Below are positions 34,160-43,856 of a DNA stretch of 64,000 nucleotides, one piece after another. The position numbers and the translations under genes were made by a program. The stretch is from Taeniopygia guttata (lineage: Eukaryota; Chordata; Aves; Passeriformes; Estrildidae). Below the pieces are notes generated by a model, which did not search any database, was not told the DNA's origin, and worked only from the letters and a program-made list of their open reading frames with translations. Where the stretch lies: the NCBI RefSeq assembly GCF_048771995.1, contig NC_133064.1, positions 30,421,001 to 30,485,000 on the forward strand, read 5' to 3'. Position 1 is the stretch's first letter; every line of letters begins with the position of its first letter.

Positions 34160-37100
34160 GTGAGTTTGGGTCCCAGGCTTATACTGGGGAGATGCCAGTC
34201 CCATACTGGGAGGTTCTGGAGTGATTCTGGGGGTTCTAGACCCATACTGGGAGGTCCCAGTCCCACACCAGGAGGTCTCAGGCCCATACTGGAAGGTCCC
34301 AGCTCCATACTGGGACATCCCAGTCCCCTACCAGCAGGCCCTATGAACTGGGAGGTTCTGGGGTGACACTGGGGGCCCCTTACCTATATGGGGAGTCCCA
34401 GGCCCATATTGGAAGATCCCAGCTCCACACTGGGAGGTCCCAGGTGCTACCAGGTGTGTTCGCCAGGTGGCATCCTGTGTGCCACCTGTATCCCAGGTGT
34501 GTGACAAGTGTGTGTCCCCAGGTAGGATCCTGTACCTCTTCGGACCAGGGGTGGGGGATGAGGCCACCCACCATGAGGACGACGGGACGAGCCCTGAGAT
34601 CTTCCTGCAGGAAAACTTCTTCTTTGGGCATGCCTACCACTCACTCTATGTAGGTCATATGACCAGGGGGACATGGGGGAGGTGGCATTTGGTGGGTAAC
34701 ACAGGTGGAAGGTGACACCAAGGGAAGGGTGACAAGTTGGATGCAGCCACCAGATGTCACCTCCTTCTCCTCCTCCTGTAGTAGTAGGGACAGGCGAACG
34801 GAAGATCACGGGATGTGACGGAAAGAGAGAGACCCTTCCCCCCTTCTTCTCCCTGCCCCACGTTACCTATTAACCCCAGAGCATGTGACCACACCTGTTC
34901 CAGTAGTTTTCCACTCTCGACTAACCCCTGAGACCCCACAACGCCCCTCTGACGTAGCAAAGACCCCCGAGACTATTTAAACCCACGAGATGAGATAATA
35001 AAGGCTTTTCGACCGTCCGCCACATTGGTGTCTGCGTGCTTCGATAGCCCGAGTAGCCCGGGCGAGACCGGGCTGCCGTGCTGCCTCTTAGAACCAGGTC
35101 GCCTGTTGTCCTTTGCAAGGCAACATATTTGGTGCCGAAACCCGGGAAACCGCTCGGGTGACGGGATACGCCTGGACAGGAGCAGCGGCCGGAGCAGTCA
35201 GACCGTATCTTAGCGCAGGGAGACGTCCCGGGACCCGCGATCGTCATGGACGCTATCGCCAGGGTCGTAAGTGCGATTCATAAGCAATGGGGTATTGAGT
35301 GTAGGCTCAAGGATTTTTATCTTGCTATAGCGAGACTGCTTGAGCTTGGGGCGATTGAGCGTCCTGTGGATGTCTTACATCCGGAAATATGGGAAAAATG
35401 CACTGCCGCGCTAGCCGAGGACACAAAATCCTCAGGCAGTGGAAAAAACCTTAAGGCATGGGGCAAAGTAGAGAAAGCCCTGCGCAGGGCAATAGAAGGA
35501 CAGGAGACATGGAGCGCGGCGCGTACCTGTTTATTAGTTACTCCCAAGCTCGGGGTGGGAGCGGGAACGCAAACTGCCCCTGAGAACAATCTGCCCAGTA
35601 GCGGGGACCCGGGGGGGCTCGCCGTGTCACCTCCTTCCCCGGATCAGAGCCCAATCCCTGCCGCGGAAATTCCCTGAGAAATCGCGGCTTCCCCGCCCGT
35701 CCCACCGCCGCCGCCGGTCCGCGATCCGTTGTCAGAAGTGCAGCAGAGCGCGGAACGTTTTTGGCAAGGGCTGGCGAAAGAAGCCAGAGACGCAGAAACC
35801 GCGGCTCGAGAAAACACCCTGGCCATGCCGCCTCCTTACCCCCTTGAAAATGGCGCTGATCGCCGTGGAGAGGGGCGGGGCGCGGGTGATCTCGGCGCGA
35901 AAACTCGGGAGCCGCGCAATTTCGGGAATGCGCATGCGCGGGAGAAAGAGGCGGAGAGTGGCAGAGAGTGCGGAGCCAATCGGCAGCCGCGCCGGGCGCT
36001 GCTACCATATAAGGGAGAAACCACCCCCTGCGGGAGGCGCGGCGAGCCCGGGGGGCGGGAGCGGCGCCACCCCCGCGGGGAGGAGCGAGCTCGGAGCCGA
36101 ACAAAAAGGCACCGAGCCCCGGAAGTACGCTGGCATTTGACTTCAGGCTTGGAGCCCGGCAGCAGCTCCGCCGGCTCGCAGGAGCCGGCGGGAGCCGCCC
36201 AGAACTCCGAGACGGAGAAAACAGAGCCAACGCGATTCAAGACAAAACCAAGTAAAGTTCTAAGCCGCACCGGAAAACAACTACAATACGAACCAACCCA
36301 GTTTACCAGCTGGGGAAAAATATCCCTTTGGGGCTGCGGGAGAAAAGGGCGTCTCGCCAAGGAATGCGTGTCCCAGCCCCAGGGGAACGGGACGGGGGCG
36401 GGCAGCCCTCATACCCCATACCCTCACAGGAAGCAGCCAGCTTCATACCCCCGCCAGCGAGTCTCGCGACACAGCCTACAGCACCTTCGTACCCACCGCC
36501 ACCGCAAGCAGCGCCTGTGCCGCAGGGTCAGCAGGGGACGCCCCGGAACGGGACCCCTAAGTGGCCCTGGCCATGAAAGTGGAGAGGGAGCCCCCGAGGG
36601 TGTGGGGGACATGCCGCCTCTGTGGCAGTCGGGACCCCCACGTGGTGGGGCTCCAGCTTTGAGCAAACACAGGAGCGGACTGCCCGATGTTTCCGCAGGC
36701 ACTGTGGCCCCGACACTGGCGGTGCAGGGAGGTCCCCCCAGTGAACAGGGTGGGAGGGCTGTCCCGAGCTTGGAAAAGCACCCAATTGGTAGCTATAATG
36801 CTGCATACAAAGAAAGGGCCAGAACGGACAGTAGCAATCCACCCCTACATTTTACAAAACTCTCCACCCCTGATAGGAAGGGACATCCTTACTATGTCAG
36901 GAGTCAAGATTACAAATTTTTAATAAGGGCCACTGCTGCACACCCACTGCTGCCAATCAAACCTGACCCTCAAAACAAAACTAATGAGAAGCTGTGAGTT
37001 CTGTTTGCAAGACACGCTTGTGGACCGTCCCCGTGATGCATACACCCCTGCTCCAGAGAGAAATGACAGACCACCAAACCGCCAGACTAAACCCCAGAAT

Positions 37101-40100
37101 CCCACGGCGGTGAGACCCAGACATGCACAGTGTCTCTGTGCAATTTTACTGTTAGGGCTTGTGGCCGGGGGGCAAGCTGACCCAGGCCACCACCCTCACC
37201 AGCCATTTAAGTAGATCGTGCAACATCTTTCAAGTGACAAGGCGTTCAAAGAGATCACCACAGCAAACACCCCATCCTTCGTGTTCCACATAGCCAACCT
37301 GTTTAGAAGCTACCTTACTAACCCCAAACGAAACCAAATCGAACCTGACTAACCCCTGTTAGCTTTACTATGATGTTAAACCCCCCTTTTCTACGAAGGC
37401 ATTGCTTTAGACACCCCTTTCAGTTACTCCACAGCCAGTGCCCCCCACCAGTGCAGATGGGACACTCCCCGCAGAAAACCAATAAGTGAGTGGTCCCATC
37501 CGCATCTAGGATATAGGTTTGCCAGAGATCCAGAGTGAATCCTTATATGTTCCTTGCCAAATTTAATGACTCTATTGATTTCTGTGTCCAAGTTCTGACT
37601 GTTCTAGGGTCCTGTACCACTCAGACGAAGAGACATACCACATTCTCGAGAAACCTGATAACCATCGCAATGCTGCTCGGCCTGGGAGCAGCTGGCACAG
37701 CCACGGGTGTCTCAGCTATCGCAACCCAGCAGCACGGACTCTCTCAGCTGCAAATAACCATCGACGAGGACCTGCAGAAGATCGATGCAGCAAAGAAGAC
37801 TGTTTGCAGCCCTGAAAGAGAAGTGCTGCTTTTATGCAGATCATACGGGAGTCGTTAAAGACTCCATAGCAGAACTCCGAGACAGACTGGCTTAGAGAAA
37901 GAAAGACAGGGAAACCCAACAGAGCTGGTTTGAATCCTGGTTCAATCAATTACCTTAGCTCACCACTTTAATTTCCGCCCTGGTAGGTCCACTGGCAATA
38001 CTGCTTTTAGCTATTACCATAGGACCATGCCTGCTGAACAAAGTAGTCTCGTTTGTTCAGGCCCGTCTAGAAAGGGCAAACATTTTGTTCATAGGCCACC
38101 AACAAATGCTGTAAACCAAAAACTGCGAACACAGTCAGTCGCAAAAGCCTTCAAGACCTGCCTTGAAAAAATTACTCAGGTTTACCAAACCACCCTTTCC
38201 TTACCAAGTTACAAGTTTGTACCTCACTCCAGTGCCTATATCTACGACTACCTCATTTTATATATGATAAGGGGAGGGGAGATGTAGTAGTAGGGACAGG
38301 CGAACGGAAGATCACGGGATGTGACGGAAAGAGAGAGACCCTTCCCCCCTTCTTCTCCCTGCCCCACGTTACCTATTAACCCCAGAGCATGTGACCACAC
38401 CTGTTCCAGTAGTTTTCCACTCTCGACTAACCCCTGAGACCCCACAACGCCCCTCTGACGTAGCAAAGACCCCCGAGACTATTTAAACCCACGAGATGAG
38501 ATAATAAAGGCTTTTCGACCGTCCACCACATTGGTGTCTGCATGCGTCGATAGCCCGAGTAGCCCGGGCGAGACCGGGCTGCCGTGCTGCCTCTTAGAAC
38601 CAGGTCGCCTGTTGTCCTTTGCAAGGCAACATCCTCCTCCTTGACTATGTTGGTGAGTGGGTACCCCTGGGGACATCAGGGATACCTGTGGAGGTCCCTG
38701 AAGAACTGGGGACACCTGTGGGACCCTCAGGTGGTTTTGGGGTTCCAGGCCCCTACTGGTGGATTCTGGGGTGACACTGGGGCTCCCAGGCCTATACTGG
38801 GAGGTTCTGCGGTGACTGACTGGAGGTTGGGGGCCATCACAGTTGAGGCTACCATGACAGGGATCACCACAGTTGATATGGAGACTCATGACTGGAGACA
38901 CTGTACGTGGGACCACTGTAGAGGGGTCACTGTGGTTGGTGCCACCCAGGTGTGTCACATGGGTGACCTTTGCCTGCAGGTGAACAACAACAGTGTGGTG
39001 TCCTTTGGGACAATGGTCCCGGAGTTCACTCCCCAACCCTTCCCACTGCCAGGCCACCGCCCGTTTGTGGCGCCGTACTGGGCTGATGTGGACACCCGTC
39101 TGGGAGGGAATGTCTTCTACTGGCAGAGCCGGGACGCCCAGCTGCTGGCATGCCTGGCCCAGGACCTGGCACCTGCTGTGCCACCTGGGGACCTGCCTCC
39201 ACAGCCTACCTGTGAGAACCCCGGGATTGGTTCAGGGGTCTCGTGTGGTGGTAAAGTCTCTCCTCCAACCCGTGCTTCCAAAGAAAGACTCCGCAGACTC
39301 TTGTGGTTTGGTCTCAAGGCAGTTTATTGCTAGCTATCTAAAAGATTGTCTTCGCCCGCTGCGGCTGCCTAGGTCAGCGGCCCAGGCAGAGGCACACACT
39401 CTCCTGACACCCTCACTGTCCGGTGTCTCCGTCGTCTCTCTCCCCGCCCAAGGCTGCTGCTATCTTTTATATGATATATTACGTATTATATGTTTACAGA
39501 TTTTCTCCAATACCTACTATCTATGTTACAATGTGCTCTTCTACTCTAAACCAATCTGTGAGTGCCAACATCACCAAGAACATGGAGGTAAGGAAGAAGA
39601 AGGAGGAAGAACAGGATCAGGCCCACTTTCCTCCATCTTAGAACTCCTGACCCCCATGTACAAAGTAAAACCCCCCTGTACAGGTGTTAAAACCCCCCTG
39701 TACAATACTAAAAAACTTTTCCCTCTAATTTGTGACTACTTTTACTATACCATCTAACTCTCTGTGACCGCTTGTTCCACCTTCAAAGTTGGTAATTCAT
39801 TCCATGGTTCAAACTCAAGATCACAGCTGTTTTCAACTGCTTGCCAGAGTCTAAAATGCTTTTGACCAAGGCCTGGAACCTCTGAAAATGTCTGAGGGAC
39901 ATTTTGAGTTCCGACACCTACCTGGGCATTTGTGGCCACCTGGGACTGTGTGGCCTATTTTGGGGCTGCCTCGGACAAGGTGGGATATGGGACAAGGTGG
40001 GGGCGCTCAAATATCTTGACCTTCAACTATGATGTCTCTAACCATGGTGGCACCAATGGTTTGGGGACACAGGGATGGAGACATAGCTGGGGGTCACAGT

Positions 40101-40967
40101 GACATGGTGACAATGTCCCCCTGCAGGTGAACACCTTCCAGGCTGTGCTGACCTCAGATGGCGTCACCTGCTTTGTCCTGCTCAACTACGGAGACTTGCA
40201 GTGGACAACTGGCATTTCTAACCAGGGGGATCCCCACACTGGCCTAGGGGGCATCCCTGCACAGGTGGAGATACATAGAGGGACAGGAGACACTGGGCAT
40301 GGGGCATCCCTGGGCAGATGAGGACAGTCCAAGGGATGTGGGACACTTGGCTAGGAGGGATTCTGAGCTTGAGGGGGGTAAAACATTTTGGTGTGGAATT
40401 AAGAGGATTTGGGTGTAATTAAAGGGATTTGGGGTGAAATTAGGGGTATTTTAATAGGATTTAAGGGATTTGGGGGTAGAATTAAGGGAATTTGTAGTGA
40501 AAACAGGGAGATTTGGTCTGAAATCAGAGGTATTTTAGGTGGAATGAAGTGGATTTGGGGTGAAATGAAGCTCATGTTCAGTAAAATTCAATGGAAATTT
40601 GGGAAAAATTTACCCCCTACCTTCTCCCATCTCCCTGTTCCACTCTCTTCACATCCCCCCCATTCCTCCATCTTCCCTCCTGCAGGCTGGGTTCAACATT
40701 GGAGACGACATCCACTACTACAATGTGCCAGGGTCACGCACGCCTGCAGTGCAGAGCCTCAACCACCGCAGCAACCTGGGGGTCCCGGGGCGCTGGGCCT
40801 TCCGTGTTGACCACTTCGAGACCACTGAGGGTCTCCCCGAGACTCCTGGCACCCTGTCAAAGACACCTGAGGCTCCCTGGAATCTGTTGCCACCCCACAA
40901 GACCCTCTCAGTATCCCCCAAGCCCCCAAGGATCACAGAGGAGCAGGTGTATGTCCGCGGGTCATGA
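34066..40967 (+). CDS. Secreted NIDO-domain (alpha-tectorin-like) protein gene, five exons, disrupted by LTR
   Basis: Exons 34066-34159, 34522-34649, 38980-39979 (minus the LTR at 39211-39916 and one 6-bp duplicate), 40127-40264 and 40686-40967. Junctions are GT-AG and all phases agree, giving 309 codons plus stop without any other break. The N-terminus is a signal peptide (hydrophobic VVLLLL core). Residues from about 32 to 250 form a NIDO domain as in alpha-tectorin, nidogen and mucin-4: [31 protein letters not shown], then [17 protein letters not shown] and [22 protein letters not shown] proteins act in extracellular matrix; this short one lacks VWD or ZP domains. Intron 2 holds a provirus, and a poly(A) signal follows at 41075. 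The LTR in exon 3 should abolish the normal product unless it is spliced around or polymorphic. Confidence 0.8.
34522..34649 (+). CDS. NIDO gene exon 2
   Basis: Acceptor gtccccag, donor tat|gtaggt. Encodes the domain's opening: [20 protein letters not shown] followed by [11 protein letters not shown]. Confidence 0.8.
34777..35125 (+). repeat. 5' LTR, alpharetrovirus-like provirus
   Basis: TG...CA ends. It has a tatttaaacc TATA-like box near 34973 and an aataaag poly(A) signal near 34998. Confidence 0.9.
35130..35147 (+). other. Primer-binding site, tRNA-Phe
   Basis: TGGTGCCGAAACCCGGGA is the exact complement of the 3' end of vertebrate tRNA-Phe(GAA) with CCA added. It lies four bases after the LTR. 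Confidence 0.8.
35847..36230 (+). promoter_or_regulatory. Promoter-like GC-rich cassette inside gag
   Basis: In order: a YY1-like AAAATGGCG (35847), an Sp1-type GGGGCGGGGC (35872-35881), an exact NRF1 palindrome TGCGCATGCGCG (35929-35940), a CCAAT box in agccaatcggc (35976-35980) and a TATA-like box catataag (36006-36013). The spacing and order are those of a cellular promoter. It occupies the place of capsid and keeps the gag frame open. Confidence 0.5.
36630..36923 (+). pseudogene. Retroviral protease remnant
   Basis: In a different frame from gag, an NTGADCPMF motif stands where the catalytic DTGA is expected. [14 protein letters not shown], the conserved C-terminal protease motif, follows about 75 codons later. 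The active-site Asp is replaced and the middle is degenerate. Confidence 0.65.
37535..38110 (+). pseudogene. Envelope TM remnant, gamma type
   Basis: Shows a hydrophobic fusion-peptide-like stretch ([17 protein letters not shown]) and then, after a frame change, the [14 protein letters not shown] motif characteristic of gamma-type TM subunits. A membrane-span-like stretch follows ([18 protein letters not shown]). Two in-frame stops and a shift disable it. A gamma-type TM joined to alpha-like gag indicates a mosaic ancestor. Confidence 0.75.
38283..38631 (+). repeat. 3' LTR, alpharetrovirus-like provirus
   Basis: Same length as the 5' copy with about three substitutions, all near the U5. It is preceded by a purine run (ataaggggagggga), the polypurine tract. 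Confidence 0.9.
38980..39210 (+). CDS. NIDO gene exon 3, part before the LTR
   Basis: Acceptor gcctgcag. 77 codons from [16 protein letters not shown] through [21 protein letters not shown], broken off exactly at a codon end by the LTR. Confidence 0.85.
39211..39916 (-). repeat. Solo LTR inserted in NIDO exon 3
   Basis: TG...CA ends with CCTACC at 39205-39210 and 39917-39922, a perfect 6-bp target duplication typical of class II ERVs. The U3 half (39541-39916) is nearly identical to that of the 5409-6068 LTR; the other half differs entirely. Removing the LTR and one CCTACC restores the reading frame of the host exon. Confidence 0.92.
39923..39979 (+). CDS. NIDO gene exon 3, part after the LTR
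   Basis: 19 codons, [19 protein letters not shown], ending at aag|gtggga. The sequence continues the NIDO domain in the same frame as 38980-39210. Confidence 0.85.
40127..40264 (+). CDS. NIDO gene exon 4
   Basis: 46 codons beginning [20 protein letters not shown], with acceptor ctgcag and donor cag|gtggag. A NIDO core segment. Confidence 0.9.
40380..40590 (+). repeat. Intron minisatellite, gggatttggggtgaaatta-like unit
   Basis: Diverged units of about 25-35 bp between exons 4 and 5. Confidence 0.6.
40686..40967 (+). CDS. NIDO gene exon 5 and stop
   Basis: 93 codons and TGA. The first 45 complete the NIDO domain ([32 protein letters not shown]). The rest is a Pro/Thr/Ser-rich tail without domains. 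A cag|gtgtat near 40945 could serve as an alternative donor. Confidence 0.8.
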   Translation, partial: AGFNIGDDIHYYNVPGSRTPAVQSLNHRSNLGVPGRWAFRVDHFETTEGLPETPGTLSKTPEAPWNLLPPHKTLSVSPKPPRITEEQVYVRGS

Positions 40968-41074
40968 GCAGGTGACACCTGAGACACTTGGGGTAGGGGG
41001 TTTGCCTAACAGCCCTCACCCCACCCCCACAGAAGGATGTGCTCCCATGGAGGTTGCATTGTGATGGAAACAGC

Positions 41075-41080
41075 AATAAA
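41075..41080 (+). terminator. Poly(A) signal of the NIDO gene
   Basis: AATAAA 108 bases after the stop codon. Its last base is also the first base of the target duplication of the LTR that follows. Confidence 0.65.
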
Positions 41081-41084
41081 CACC

Positions 41085-41587
41085 TGTTGGGAAGGGTAGA
41101 TAAATATGATTAAGAACCACAATAGTACAGCCAGGACGAATATAACGCCCCCTACTGGCTGGACAATAACCCTCACCTACCGAGGGGTCCAAAAACCAAA
41201 TGGACTGTTCCATCTCACCCCCCAGAATCTATGGTTCACCCCACACCTGTAACTCTCCCCTGAACCATCAAGTGCCTGTGACCCCATTGGCCCAGGTCCT
41301 GTTCCAGCCCACCTTGGAGCCCCCCTTAATAAGGGGTCTCCGGGGGGCCAGACGCTCTCTTGGATCTTCCCCTCTCCTCCTGTAACTTCCTCCTTGATTC
41401 CCTGCTCCCCTCTTTGTCTTTCCCCTCCCCCATCACCTCAGGCCCAGTCACGTGCTGCTACACAGTACGAGGCAGGGCCACAATGCATCCTGAATAAACC
41501 TCATCCCCCAAGAGCAACCACAGAGATCTCGCTTGTATCCGTCCGTGGAAAACCCAAATAAACGTCTTTACAAACACCCACTGAGCA
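41085..41587 (+). repeat. Solo LTR at the NIDO poly(A) site
   Basis: TG...CA ends with ACACC at 41080-41084 and 41588-41592 (5-bp duplication). It has ttaataagg as a TATA-like box near 41327 and its own aataaa near 41493 and 41558. Confidence 0.85.
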
Positions 41588-41689
41588 ACACCTGTGTCAG
41601 ATGTCATGTGTGCAATGTGTATGGATCCTCACCTGTTCCCATGAAGGTGACATCATCAGCTGAGGAAGGAAATTGTCAGTGAGAGGTGA

Positions 41690-41970
41690 CAACATCTGGG
41701 TTGTACATGGGTGTGACAGACACACACCTGAGTCACAAAGAGGTGTGGCATAGATACATCTGGATAACATCTGATGCAAAATGCACTACGCCTGGACAGC
41801 ACTCAGCTCACACACTCCTACATGGTGTTACACCTGGACAACACCTGAGTTCCACACAGGTGTGGATCCACCTGGATTATACCTGCTGCAATACAGCACT
41901 CCACCTGGACAATGCCTGGGTTACACAGAGGTGTACTATGACCAGGACACTACCAGCCCAGCTGAGGGCC
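41690..41970 (+). repeat. cacctggac/cacctgagt degenerate repeat
   Basis: Repeated CACCTG-containing words (cacctggacaacacctgagt-like) at intervals of about 40 bp. Diverged minisatellite. Confidence 0.55.
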
Positions 41971-42012
41971 CCAACACTGAAACCAAGGGCAGAGTAAAGG
42001 AAAGCGTTTGTG

Positions 42013-42140
42013 TTACAGTTAGGGTTAGAGGTTACAGTTAGGGGTTAGTGTACAGTTATGGCTGTGGTTTGGTTAAGGGTAGGGCTAGGACTTACAGTTT
42101 GGGCAGGTTAGAGTTAGATTAGGGGTTATTGTTCGGGTCA
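42013..42140 (+). repeat. Degenerate telomere-like ttaggg/gttagg tract
   Basis: Contains ttagggttag, ttaggggtta, ttaagggtag, gttagagtta and ttaggggtta. Imperfect relative of the vertebrate telomere repeat, about 130 bp. Confidence 0.55.
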
Positions 42141-42489
42141 GAGGTTTGGGATGCTTTAATTAAATAGCTGTAAGCTTTAATTCAATATTGGAGTGGCCTG
42201 ATTTTTTGTTATTAATATCTGTAGTTATCCGTTTGGGGGCAGGATGGCATAGATACTAATGCAGTGGTTGATTTTTAGTGAGAAATATTTTTCAGCTCAG
42301 GCTGCAGGGATGGTGCAGAGGAACTTATAAAGTGATCCAATATTAAGCCCTATTTAGCTTTACACCAACCAAGTCCTTTCTTACAGATCTTTGGTGAAGA
42401 CAAAGGGATCAAGGTTTACTATCTAAATTAGTTACATTTTCAAAGATCTGTTTATTAATTGTCACCAAGATCACTTAGGAGCAGCTAAT

Positions 42490-43640
42490 CATTGGTGTGA
42501 GGAGGCGCCCAGAAGGGGCTGATGTCTCAAACACCGAGAGCCAGCCCGCCCTCCGTCCCTCCCTCCCTTCCCCCCTCCTCCCTTCCCTGGCAGTTCTGGA
42601 CAGAGTTCTGTATCCGAAACTTGTCTGCGGCCTTATGGCTCAGGAGGTGGCCAGGGTGACCTTCACTGAGATGTCTGCAGAGGAGTCCACATGGATCGGT
42701 CCCTTTTCCATCCCTGTAGGAGGCACCCACCCCCGGGCCCCATGGCGGAGCCCCCCCCGGTGCCTGCCTCGGAAGAGCTGCGTCAGGAGCTGCAGGTTGT
42801 GCGGGGGTGGGGAATGGCCGAAGCCCCCGGCAAGGGGCCGGGAATGGACACTGATCCTTTGCTGACCATAGGCTCGGGACCCTGCGGCGCCGGGCGAGGG
42901 GATGCCGCTTATCCCGGGACTCTGCGGGAGCCGGGAACAGCGAAAGAGCCCGGGCTAAACATTAGCACCGGGGCCTGAGGGAGTCTCCCTGTCCCAGACC
43001 CCCATCTGCGGCCCGGGGCAGCTCCCGGGATCTTTAGGGCAGGGAGAAGCCAGAGGTGGGTGTTCAAAGTCCCACCTTTGGGGCAGCATTTTATCCTGAG
43101 CCGGGGGATTCCCGTAGGGTTGGAGGCCCTCGGGGGCCCAGTAAGGAGGGCCGGAAGGGGCTCTTGCGGTTTTTCAAGCCGAGCAAGGCGGTTTCAAGCC
43201 CCTCTCTGTGCTCGGAGCGCTGGTACAGCTCCAGCACGGGCAGCCCTAGGCGAGCTGTGGGAGCCGGGAGCGGCTGCCCGAGGCCGCAGAAGCCGCAGAG
43301 CCGCTGCGCAGGAGGAGCGGCCGCGCTGCCCCGGAGCGGGGCTGGGCACTGAGGGAACGCAGTGATTCCCGGTGCCGCGGCAGCGCCTGACGGGCGCCTT
43401 CCCGGAATCTTCCTGGGGAGTGCCGGGCTGTGTGGAGAGTGCGGATGCCTTGGGGGCCGGGAGCGGCTGCGAGGGTTGTGTTGGGCGGCCCCGGCTGTGC
43501 TCGGCGGCCCGTGGGCTCCCGGCGCAGGCGGGTCCGTGTGGCCGGGCCGGCACCGTCTCCGCAGCGCACTCCGAGAGCAGCGGCCCGGCCCGGCTGTGGC
43601 CGTGAGGAGCCTGGCGGGGCTTGGGGGTGGGCTGAACTGG
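42490..43640 (+). promoter_or_regulatory. CpG island
   Basis: About 1.1 kb of GC- and CpG-rich sequence. It has a purine-poor stretch of ccctcc words at 42545-42600 and a plausible first coding exon at 42742. Long stop-poor frames occur on both strands, as expected from base composition. Confidence 0.65.
42742..42795 (+). CDS. Possible first coding exon of an unidentified gene
   Basis: ATGGCGGAG in good Kozak context inside the CpG island encodes 18 residues, MAEPPPVPASEELRQELQ, up to a CAG|GTTGTG donor. The rest of the gene was not found in the window, so it would have to lie beyond the ERV-filled region or the exon is not real. I do not recognise the protein. Confidence 0.35.
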
Positions 43641-43856
43641 GCTCGGAGGAAAAGGGCTGACGGAGAGTACTTGAAGCATTTTCAAACACCCAGTGGGAAA
43701 CTATTTTAAAACCATGTACTGTATGGTGTGTTACAGACGGTGTTTCCTTCAAGATACTTTAATTAAGAGTTGATTTAATTTTTTTTTTTTCTGGGTTTGT
43801 AAAAAGCTTCTGTTGCTGTGCAGGTTCCAGGCAGCCTCTGGTGCCCAGCTGGGCAG

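Larger units (their letters stand above)
35246..36999 (+). pseudogene. gag of the alpharetrovirus-like provirus (capsid replaced)
   Basis: The start codon lies 99 bases after the primer site. Residues 1-110 resemble an alpharetrovirus matrix domain ([17 protein letters not shown], then [16 protein letters not shown] and [17 protein letters not shown]). The frame stops once at 35675 (TGA) and then stays open to 36997. A PPPY late-domain motif is at 35828-35839. The following 35847-36230 is GC-rich, promoter-like DNA with no capsid homology. Then comes a nucleocapsid remnant with a damaged zinc knuckle ([11 protein letters not shown], its His missing). Matrix and late domain normally direct membrane targeting and budding; without capsid this gag cannot assemble particles. 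Confidence 0.75.
34777..38631 (+). mobile_element. Defective alpharetrovirus-like provirus in NIDO intron 2
   Basis: Two 349-bp LTRs (34777-35125, 38283-38631) differ at only three positions by eye, so insertion is recent. TCCTCC stands on each side, consistent with a 6-bp duplication, though it lies in a tcc repeat. Internally: a tRNA-Phe primer site, gag matrix, PPPY, a promoter-like GC-rich block, a nucleocapsid remnant, a protease remnant and a TM envelope remnant. Capsid, RT, RNase H and integrase are missing. It lies in the same orientation as the gene. Confidence 0.9.

Noticed and set aside
35538..36230. 230-codon minus-strand open frame
   Set aside because: It is antisense to the gag frame and the GC-rich cassette and has no recognisable domain.
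43056..43752. Several 76-168 codon frames on both strands
   Set aside because: CpG-island composition removes stops; none resembles a protein family or has convincing splice sites.
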